Source: Roseimaritima sediminicola
Lineage (GTDB): Bacteria; Planctomycetota; Planctomycetia; Pirellulales; Pirellulaceae
DNA: 64,000 nucleotides
Assembly (NCBI RefSeq): GCF_009618275.1
Contig: NZ_WIAD01000002.1
Span: 62,001-126,000 of the forward strand
Direction: 5' to 3'
Each line of letters starts with the position of its first letter. The first letter of the stretch is position 1. Made by a program: the position numbers and the translations under genes. Below, in pieces: positions 28,536 through 35,109 of this stretch. A model generated the notes under the pieces. That model did no database searches. It was not told the origin of the DNA and saw nothing but the letters and a program-made list of their open reading frames with translations.

Positions 28536-29195
28536 ATGGACGACACCGCGCAAACCGCATCCTCGCCCGCCTCGGCTGGCTCGCCCACCCGCAGCAGTCG
28601 CCAGGGCATTCTCGACCGCATCCGCAGCCGCCGTCTGCCCGAGGCTGCCCTGCCGGATATCGATGCGGCACGCCTGGTCCGGTACGACAACCTCGCCGAC
28701 GCGTTCTGTCAATCCGCAGAAATCGTCGGTGCCAGCGTCCGGCGAGTTGCCAACATCGAACAGGCCCACGCCCATCTCGAAACGCTTGACGCGTATCGCG
28801 ATGCGGCTCAGGTCGCGTCGACCGTGAACGGGATCGAGGGCAATTTCGATCCGGCGTCCACGTCCGCTGCCACGGAACTGGCGTCGCTGGACTGGATGGT
28901 CATTAACGGACGACTGGGCGTCGCAGAAAACGGCGCCGTTTGGGTACCGGCGGACGAAGTGCACGACCGCACGCAAATCTTCATCACCCAGCATCTGGCC
29001 ATCGTTCTCGACACCGCCCATCTCGTGCCGCACATGCACGAGGCCTACCAGCGGATCGGCCGGTTCCGCGGCTACGGCGTCTTCGTCTCGGGCCCCAGCA
29101 AGACGGCCGACATCGAACAGTCACTGGTCCTGGGCGCCCACGGCTGCCGAACCCTGACAATTTTGTTGCTCGACGCGGCATCCCCATCCCCGTAG
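28536..29195 (+). CDS. lutC: Lactate utilization protein C (LUD domain)
   Basis: A 219-residue LUD-domain protein. The conserved core includes the ending GYGVFVSGPSKTADIEQSLVLGAHG, split here only for length: GYGVFVSGPSKT followed by ADIEQSLVLGAHG. This matches LutC/YkgG. The N-terminal ~25 residues are Ser/Ala-rich and disordered. It ends the lut operon and is followed after 25 bp by copy 2 of the palindromic element, whose hairpin could end or stabilise the transcript. Confidence 0.92.
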   Translation: MDDTAQTASSPASAGSPTRSSRQGILDRIRSRRLPEAALPDIDAARLVRYDNLADAFCQSAEIVGASVRRVANIEQAHAHLETLDAYRDAAQVASTVNGIEGNFDPASTSAATELASLDWMVINGRLGVAENGAVWVPADEVHDRTQIFITQHLAIVLDTAHLVPHMHEAYQRIGRFRGYGVFVSGPSKTADIEQSLVLGAHGCRTLTILLLDAASPSP

Positions 29196-29220
29196 CTGAA
29201 GTCGCCAGACTCTGGGCCTT

Positions 29221-29392
29221 TAAGCACGTCGCAACATTTCATTCGGCTTTACTCTTCCTCTGGGAGAGTCGGGCTCATAGGCCCGGAGAGGGTTTTCGTA
29301 GGGCCCTCCCCGGGCCTAAGAGCCCGACCCTTCCGCTGCGCGGGAGGGTGTTGTCGCGGAGTTTCATCGAAAGATTCATGCCGACGTGCTTA
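29221..29392. mobile_element. MITE-like palindromic element, copy 2
   Basis: A 172-bp copy of the element at 21.6 kb, with the same 11-bp ends TAAGCACGTCG (29221-29231) and CGACGTGCTTA (29382-29392) and the same internal arms (GGGAGAGTCGGGCTC, AAGAGCCCGACCC). The two copies differ by scattered substitutions, most clearly in the segments just inside the ends. It lies between lutC and the convergent DUF2203 gene. Confidence 0.7.
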
Positions 29393-29430
29393 GAAACCTC
29401 GCCTCCAATCTCTGGCGAGATCAGCTACGG

Positions 29431-29883
29431 CTAGACGTCCTCGATGCCCATTCGGCTGGTGTGCGAGCCGGGGTAGCGTCGGCGGGCATGAGGCTGGCCG
29501 ATCTCGTGCCAGTACTCCACGGTCGGCTCGCCGGCTCGCCAGCACAAACGGACCTCACGTCCGTCGAGCAGCGCCGGAAAATCCACCGAACCATCTTCCG
29601 GGCTGTGCAGCTCGACGCCCAACGACCGCAGCTCTTCGCAGCAGTCCTCCAGACGATCGTGATCTTCGACCAGAGACTGTTCGACTTCGGCCAATTCCTC
29701 GGAGTAAGCCTTGCGGTCGACCGTTTGGTGCAGCATCTTCAGCCCTTCGCGCTGCGCCTGCTGCGACTGGACCGTATCGCTCAGCCGCATCCAGTCGCGC
29801 ACGATGCGCCGCAGCAGCGGCAACATCTCATTGGCCTGCTCAGCGGTGAAGTAACCGGAATGCTGGGGAATCGCTTTAACCAT
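29431..29883 (-). CDS. DUF2203-family protein
   Basis: A 150-residue protein matching DUF2203. It has an opening FTAEQANEMLPLLRRIV, a central coiled coil, then LGVELHSPEDGSVDFPALLDGREV and the family ending VRLCWRAGEPTVEYWHE. The function is unknown. The fold is probably a long helical hairpin with a small beta element. It stands alone, converging on copy 2 of the palindromic element. Confidence 0.85.
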   Translation of the reverse strand: MVKAIPQHSGYFTAEQANEMLPLLRRIVRDWMRLSDTVQSQQAQREGLKMLHQTVDRKAYSEELAEVEQSLVEDHDRLEDCCEELRSLGVELHSPEDGSVDFPALLDGREVRLCWRAGEPTVEYWHEIGQPHARRRYPGSHTSRMGIEDV

Positions 29884-30357
29884 GCGTCCGTAGGATCGTG
29901 GGGCTGCAGAAGAAATACGGGAGTGCCGTCCCTATACATTGTATTGGACCCCAGTCGATTCGGTTGGTTCCCGACTTTCTTGGCAAAACCACCAGCGCGG
30001 CGAGACGGTTTGTCGGGGAAGGGGCCGCCCGAGCGGCCAACGGGCCCTGACGGCGTCCCAAACCCGCATTTTGCTAGCATTTTCGCCATTCAGCCGCTCA
30101 GCGTCGATAACGAATCGCATGCCAATTGCAAGCCCAGCGCAGCAAAAAAAGCAAATTCTTGGCGCGCACTTGCTTGACTCTCCATCGGGGTGACGTAGAG
30201 TGAATTAGGTAACAATAGAGTCAAGCTGGCGACGGATGTCGTTGAGGGCTCACGTCACGCCGATGATCGACGAGGCAAGAGCAGCCGAGTGTGCTGTGTG
30301 AAGACGGCCGGAGTTCGAATTCGGATTGAGTAGGACCGGTCCCAAAGGAATGCGAAG
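29884..30357. other. Gene-free stretch upstream of csrA
   Basis: About 470 bp between the DUF2203 start and the csrA start. The first ~280 bp has no convincing coding frame. The last ~200 bp holds an A-rich segment (30140-30158), a candidate promoter, a 10-bp inverted repeat and a leader with several GGA triplets. Confidence 0.5.
30172..30226 (+). promoter_or_regulatory. Candidate csrA promoter inside an inverted repeat
   Basis: TTGACT (30174-30179) and TAGAGT (30196-30201), 16 bp apart, lie about 157 bp before the csrA ATG, with an A-rich UP-like tract just upstream. The -35 box sits in the left arm of a perfect 10-bp inverted repeat, GCTTGACTCT (30172-30181) and AGAGTCAAGC (30217-30226). 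An operator for a dimeric repressor is the natural reading. No regulator is identified. Confidence 0.45.
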
Positions 30358-30546
30358 ATGTTAGTTTTATCTCGGAAGAAGAACGAAAGTATCGTCATCA
30401 ACAACGACATCAAGATTGTTGTCGTTGAGATCCGCGGTGACAAGGTGCGGTTGGGCGTCGAAGCGCCCCGCGAAGTACCGGTGCATCGCCGTGAGGTGTA
30501 CGATGCGATCCAGCGTGCCAAAGAAGATTCGCCGGAACAAGTTTAG
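30358..30546 (+). CDS. csrA: Carbon storage regulator CsrA
   Basis: A 62-residue CsrA with the canonical start MLVLSRKKNESI and the RNA-binding VRLGVEAPREVPVHR segment ending in the conserved Arg. CsrA dimers bind GGA motifs in mRNA leaders and change translation or stability. AAAGGAATG just before the ATG gives a good ribosome-binding site that itself contains GGA. Further GGA triplets in the leader (near 30231, 30322 and 30333) make autoregulation plausible. No flagellar genes or fliW lie nearby. Confidence 0.96.
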   Translation: MLVLSRKKNESIVINNDIKIVVVEIRGDKVRLGVEAPREVPVHRREVYDAIQRAKEDSPEQV

Positions 30547-30621
30547 CGTCGTTTTTGCCGTGTTTTGCCGGGCGAAATCATCCTTGTTCGGCTGCGATCG
30601 ATTTTTTTCTTTCGCGGTCCC

Positions 30622-30651
30622 TTGACGATCTTGCCACGCTCTTGGTACACC
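30622..30651 (+). promoter_or_regulatory. Candidate tRNA promoter
   Basis: TTGACG (30622-30627) and TACACC (30646-30651) are 18 bp apart, and the -10 box ends 20 bp before the tRNA. The -35 match is good, the -10 weak. Confidence 0.4.
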
Positions 30652-30671
30652 TTGTGACATCACTGACACGC

Positions 30672-30743
30672 GGCCCCTTCGTCTAGCGGTTAGGACACCG
30701 CCCTTTCACGGCGGCAGCACGGGTTCGAGTCCCGTAGGGGTCA
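30672..30743 (+). tRNA. tRNA-Glu (anticodon UUC)
   Basis: A 72-nt cloverleaf. The acceptor GGCCCCT (30672-30678) pairs with AGGGGTC (30736-30742). The anticodon stem CCGCC/GGCGG encloses loop CTTTCAC with anticodon TTC at 30705-30707, and the T-arm has the GGTTCGAGTCC consensus. CCA is not encoded. A strong terminator follows. Confidence 0.97.
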
Positions 30744-30759
30744 CTTGTTTGTACCATTG

Positions 30760-30805
30760 CCCGTAAGAACTGAGCGGATAACGCTCGGTTCTTACGGGTT
30801 TTTTT
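30760..30805 (+). terminator. Rho-independent terminator after tRNA-Glu
   Basis: CCCGTAAGAACTGAGCG and CGCTCGGTTCTTACGGG form a stem of about 17 bp (one G-T pair) around a 5-nt loop, followed by seven T (30799-30805). Confidence 0.95.
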
Positions 30806-30860
30806 ATGCCCCGGTGGGTTCTTCGCCCCGGCGGTACGTCCTCAAGCTCTCGCTCTTCTC

Positions 30861-31922
30861 ATGCCGCGTCACGGCTCCGAACTGGATCCCCCAAACCGAT
30901 TTGCCAGCACGCATTTCGAACGCGATTGGGATCAGGTGCAGTGGGACCAGGAATACCGGCACAGCGTCCAGCGACGCGAGCCGCAGTATCTGGAGGACGC
31001 CTCGGAATCGATCGTCAGCGAGAACCGCTCGCCGGACATCCCGTTCCGCTACAGCCTGAATCCTTATCGCGGCTGTTTGCACGGCTGCAGTTACTGCTAT
31101 GCCCGGCCCACGCACGAGTACCTGGGCCTGAATGCGGGCTTGGATTTCGAAAGCCGGATCGTGGTCAAACACCGCGCGGCCGAATTGTTTCGCCGATTTC
31201 TTGCCCGCCCCGGCTGGTCCGGCGAGCCGATTACGTTTTCGGGGGTGACCGATTGTTACCAACCGGCCGAGCGACGGTTCCAGCTGACGCGGCAATGCTT
31301 GGAAGTGGCCTTGGCCTGCCACCAGCCGATCAGCATCATCACCAAGAACGCTCTGGTCCTTCGCGATCTGGACATCCTTGCTCCGCTGGCGGCGCAGAAC
31401 CTGGTACACGTCTACCTTTCGATCACCACCTTGGATGCCGCTCTGGCGCGGCAGATGGAACCGCGAACCAGCACGCCCGAGGCGCGTCTTCGGGCCATCG
31501 GCGAATTGGCTGCCGCCGGGGTGCCGGTCGGCGTGATGATGGCCCCGCTGATCCCGCACCTGACCGATTCGGAGATTCCCAGTCTGTTGGGCGCCGCGGC
31601 CGAAGCCGGCGCGAGCGCCGCCGGATACGTGCTGCTGCGGCTACCGCTCAGCGTCGAACCGGTCTTTGTCGAGTGGCTCGAGCGGGAACGGCCGAATCAG
31701 GCGGCCGCGGTGCTCGAGCGAATCCGCGACGCTCGCGAGGGCCGGCTGAACAGCGCCAAGTTCGGCGAACGCCTGCGAGGCAAGGGCGAACGCGCGGAGC
31801 AGATCCGTAATCTGTTTCAGTTGTTTCAAACCCGCCACGGCCTCGACCGGCGGCTGGCACCGCACGACCGGACTCCGTTCCAGCCGCCCCCGCCGCCCTC
31901 GGGCCAGATGCAGCTGTTCTAG
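30861..31922 (+). CDS. Radical SAM protein (PA0069/Rv2578c type)
   Basis: A 353-residue radical SAM protein. The cluster motif CLHGCSYCYA (CxxxCxxC) lies near residue 73, inside the characteristic NPYRGCLHGCSYCYARPTHEY context (shown only in part). This group, distantly related to spore photoproduct lyase, has no firm function; DNA repair or modification has been suggested. It keeps TYCYQ-like and ITKN motifs (TDCYQPAE, IITKNALVLRD) shared by the group. It lies 55 bp after the tRNA terminator and upstream of DNA repair genes. Confidence 0.9.
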   Translation: MPRHGSELDPPNRFASTHFERDWDQVQWDQEYRHSVQRREPQYLEDASESIVSENRSPDIPFRYSLNPYRGCLHGCSYCYARPTHEYLGLNAGLDFESRIVVKHRAAELFRRFLARPGWSGEPITFSGVTDCYQPAERRFQLTRQCLEVALACHQPISIITKNALVLRDLDILAPLAAQNLVHVYLSITTLDAALARQMEPRTSTPEARLRAIGELAAAGVPVGVMMAPLIPHLTDSEIPSLLGAAAEAGASAAGYVLLRLPLSVEPVFVEWLERERPNQAAAVLERIRDAREGRLNSAKFGERLRGKGERAEQIRNLFQLFQTRHGLDRRLAPHDRTPFQPPPPPSGQMQLF

Positions 31923-31923
31923 G

Positions 31924-31957
31924 CTCGGCGTTCCCGATCAAGCCGAACGGATTTTTT
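31924..31957 (+). terminator. Weak candidate terminator after the radical SAM gene
   Basis: TCGGC and GCCGA form a short stem with a ~12-nt loop, followed a few bases later by a run of seven T. The stem is short, so the prediction is tentative. Confidence 0.3.
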
Positions 31958-32055
31958 TCCAAAAACGACCTCGCTGTTGACCTAACGTGTCAACGCTCGG
32001 CCGTTTACTACCTGGTAGCCTTGTACTTTTGGATTCACAGCACGAGGGGCAATCG

Positions 32056-35055
32056 ATGCCGAGACCGAATCGCGTTTTCCTGGGCTGGGATAGCCCCCTA
32101 TTGCCCGCGGCGGCCACTTACCTGCGCGAGCGTTACCAAACAAACGGTCGGTGGGACTTGAGCGGTACGCTGTTGGTGGTTCCCACGGCTCGCGCCGGTC
32201 GCCGCCTGCAGTCCCTGCTGCGACGGCAAGCGGAACAGCACGGGGTTTCGTTATCGCTGGGGTCGATCCTGACCGTCGGAGCCCTGCCCGAACGCCTGTA
32301 CGAGCCGGACGCGGAGGTGGCGTTGGAACTGGAACAGACCCTCGCCTGGACGCAGGTGTTGGTCGCTGCGACGCCGGAGCAACTGAGCCCGCTGATGCGG
32401 AACCTGCCGCCGGAGGAACCCTTGACGCCGTGGATGGAACTGGGGGCGGCTCTGCGGCGGCTGCATCAGACGTTGGCCGCCGATGACCTGCGATTTGCCG
32501 ACGTCCTTCCGCACGTGGACACCGAAACCGAACGCCGTCGCTGGCAATTGCTGGACGTCCTACTGGGGCGTTATCACGAACAGATGCAAGCGGCCGGACG
32601 GGTCGATCCCTACTCGGCTCGCGTGGCTGCGGCCGCTGGCAAACGCTGCAGCAGCGATGTCGACATCGTGCTGATCGGTACCACGGACCTGAATCGTACG
32701 CTGTGCCGGATGCTCGATCAGGTGGCCGATCGGGTCACGGCGTTGGTCGCGGCCCCGGAGTCGCAGCTGCACCTGTTCGACACCTACGGCAGCGTCGACC
32801 CGCAGGCTTGGAACCTCCAGGACCTGCCGCTGGAAGACCAGCACCTGGTCAGTGCCGACGATGCTCCGGCCCAGGTCGAAGCCATGGCCGCACAGTTGGC
32901 CGACTTCGGCCAAGCGTTCTCGCCCGATGCGATCACCGTGGGCGTGACCGACGAGTCGTTTGTCTCGCTGGTGGAAACCGAACTGCAGCTGTGCGGCGTG
33001 GCCGCGCACCGCGAACAGGGCTGGCCGCTCTCGCAAACCGCGCCCGGGCGATTGCTCAGTTTGCTGACGCTGCTGCGAACGCGGATGAACTGGACGTCGC
33101 TGGCGGCGCTGCTGCGTCACGCCGACATGTACGACTGGATCGATCGGCAACTTCAGCAACTCCAGCAAGAGGATCCGCTGGAAGTGGAACCGGGTCGCAG
33201 CCGCACCGCGTCGCTGCCCTGGTTGAGCCAGTTGGACCATTTCCTGGGCGGACACTACCCAACCCAACTGGAGAATCCCTTGCCGCCCGAGGCCGCGGCC
33301 GCCTACCCCGTGGTTCGGCGGCTGCGCGAGATCGTCCTGCGTTGGCTCCGGCCCCTGGATGGACCGCCTCGGCCGCTGGCCCAGTGGTGCGAAGCGCTCA
33401 GTGGGTTGCTGGAGGAGATCTATCCGCAACCGCCCGAAACCGACCCGCCCGAAACCGACCCGCCCGTGGCCGACCCGCCCGAAACCGACCCGCCGGTGGC
33501 CGACCCGCCCGTGGCCGACCCGCCCGTGGCGGCGACATCGGCCGAGACGGGCGAACCGCATCCTGCCCACGCCGAAGGACTCCTCGAACCGCCTCGGCGT
33601 CTGCCGCGAACCCAGCTGGCGATCGAACGGATCCGGACGATGCTCGAGCGTTTCGAAGGCCTCAGTTCGGCCCTGGACGTGGAGGTCTCGGCTGCGGCGG
33701 CGATCGAGATGCTGCTGGGGCGTTTGGCCGAGGCGCCGATTGTCCTGCCGCCGCGCGCCGAGATGGTCGAGATCCTGGGCTGGCTGGACCTGGCCCTGGA
33801 CGACGCCCCGGCGATGGTCGTGGTGGGCATGAACCATCCGTTTGTGCCCGAGAGCGTGACGGCCGATGCCTTCCTACCGGGCAGCCTGCGTTCGCGGCTG
33901 AACGTCGCGGACAACGAACGGCGGTACGCCCGGGACGCCCACGCCTTGCATTTAATTCTCTCGACCCGGCCGGCGGTCCGCCTGATCGTGGGCCGCCGCG
34001 GGGCCGATGGCAGCCCCACGCCGCCCAGCCGATTGCTGTCGGCCGCGTCGGGCGAGGACGTGGCCCGCCGCGTGATGATGCTGCTGGACCGGCCGCCGGT
34101 GGCTACGCCGGTTCGGCACCGCTGGTCGGGCGGTGCGACGCGCACCGAATTGCCCATTCCCACCGCGGGCCCGGCCAAGATCAAGGTGATGAGCGTCACG
34201 GCGTTCAGCGCCTACCTGGCGTGTCCGTTTCGCTTCTACCTTCGCTATGTGCTGGGCCTGCGGCCGATGGATGATCAAGCCGGCGAGCTGCAAGCCAATC
34301 AGTTTGGCGACCTGGTCCACGGAGCGTTGGAAGAATTTGGTAAACACGAAGAGCACCGGATGGCCGACCGAGCCGATTCCATCCGCGAACTGCTCTTTGC
34401 GCACCTGCAGGATTACGCCGACCACCACTACGGCGATCACCCGGCGGCAGCGGTTCAGATGCAAATCCAACAGGCCAAGCGGCGGCTGAGTCTGGTCGCC
34501 GAAAAACAAGCGGTGCGCCGCGCCGAAGGATGGGAGATCCGCTTTGCCGAGGCGGCTGTCAATCCTTCCGACGGAGCCGCAATGAAGGTCGACGGCAAAC
34601 CAATGGGTTTAAAGGGCCGCTTCGACCGCATCGATTTCCATCCCCAGACCGGTCGCTGGGCGATTTTGGATTATAAAACACACGGTCACAAACCGCTGAA
34701 AAAACACATCGATTCGGCCACCGGAGCGTGGATCGACCTGCAGCTGCCGCTGTACCGCCTGATGACCCCTTACCTGAACCTGGATGCCGAGGTCGAAGAG
34801 GTCCAGCTGGGGTATTTCAACGTCGCCGAGCAGGCCGAACAGACCGGCGTCCACTTGGCCGAGTTCACCGCCGAGCAGTTCGCCGAAGCCACCAAGGTGA
34901 TCGAGGATTGCATCCGCCGCATCTGGGCGGGCGACTTTACTCGCAGCTCCGATCCGGTTCCTTTCGACGACTACGCGATGATCTGTCAGACCGGACTGGC
35001 CCAGACGCTGTTGGATGAATTTGCCGCAGCGGACGAACCCGCTTCGCCGCGGTAG
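32056..35055 (+). CDS. addB: AddB/RexB-like nuclease subunit (PD-(D/E)XK)
   Basis: A 999-residue protein with a degenerate helicase N-terminus (LLVVPTARAGRRLQSLL in place of a Walker A) and a C-terminal RecB-type nuclease domain. The nuclease is seen in SAYLACPFRFYLRYV, FGDLVHGALEEF, ILDYKTHGHKP (near 870) and LQLPLYRLM (near 895). With AddA it resects double-strand breaks to produce 3' tails for RecA. Only one of the iron-sulfur cysteines of Bacillus AddB is apparent. I chose the ATG at 32056 (GAGGGGC about 6 bp upstream) over a GTG at 31987. A Pro-rich 15-bp repeat linker interrupts the middle. addA follows after 54 bp. Confidence 0.85.
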   Translation: MPRPNRVFLGWDSPLLPAAATYLRERYQTNGRWDLSGTLLVVPTARAGRRLQSLLRRQAEQHGVSLSLGSILTVGALPERLYEPDAEVALELEQTLAWTQVLVAATPEQLSPLMRNLPPEEPLTPWMELGAALRRLHQTLAADDLRFADVLPHVDTETERRRWQLLDVLLGRYHEQMQAAGRVDPYSARVAAAAGKRCSSDVDIVLIGTTDLNRTLCRMLDQVADRVTALVAAPESQLHLFDTYGSVDPQAWNLQDLPLEDQHLVSADDAPAQVEAMAAQLADFGQAFSPDAITVGVTDESFVSLVETELQLCGVAAHREQGWPLSQTAPGRLLSLLTLLRTRMNWTSLAALLRHADMYDWIDRQLQQLQQEDPLEVEPGRSRTASLPWLSQLDHFLGGHYPTQLENPLPPEAAAAYPVVRRLREIVLRWLRPLDGPPRPLAQWCEALSGLLEEIYPQPPETDPPETDPPVADPPETDPPVADPPVADPPVAATSAETGEPHPAHAEGLLEPPRRLPRTQLAIERIRTMLERFEGLSSALDVEVSAAAAIEMLLGRLAEAPIVLPPRAEMVEILGWLDLALDDAPAMVVVGMNHPFVPESVTADAFLPGSLRSRLNVADNERRYARDAHALHLILSTRPAVRLIVGRRGADGSPTPPSRLLSAASGEDVARRVMMLLDRPPVATPVRHRWSGGATRTELPIPTAGPAKIKVMSVTAFSAYLACPFRFYLRYVLGLRPMDDQAGELQANQFGDLVHGALEEFGKHEEHRMADRADSIRELLFAHLQDYADHHYGDHPAAAVQMQIQQAKRRLSLVAEKQAVRRAEGWEIRFAEAAVNPSDGAAMKVDGKPMGLKGRFDRIDFHPQTGRWAILDYKTHGHKPLKKHIDSATGAWIDLQLPLYRLMTPYLNLDAEVEEVQLGYFNVAEQAEQTGVHLAEFTAEQFAEATKVIEDCIRRIWAGDFTRSSDPVPFDDYAMICQTGLAQTLLDEFAAADEPASPR
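33430..33534 (+). repeat. In-frame 15-bp repeats in the AddB gene
   Basis: Seven contiguous 15-bp units alternate between CCGCCCGAAACCGAC and CCGCCCGTGGCCGAC, giving PPETD and PPVAD pentapeptides. The linker lies between the helicase-like and nuclease parts. Confidence 0.93.
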
Positions 35056-35109
35056 GCCGCCCGCCGCTGTCGTTGTCATCCCCATGGAACCCGAACATCC
35101 TGACCTGCC

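Noticed and set aside
30547-30612. Possible csrA terminator
   Set aside because: GCCGGGCGAA/TTGTTCGGC pairs poorly and the T run is about 14 bp away. The stem is too weak to call.
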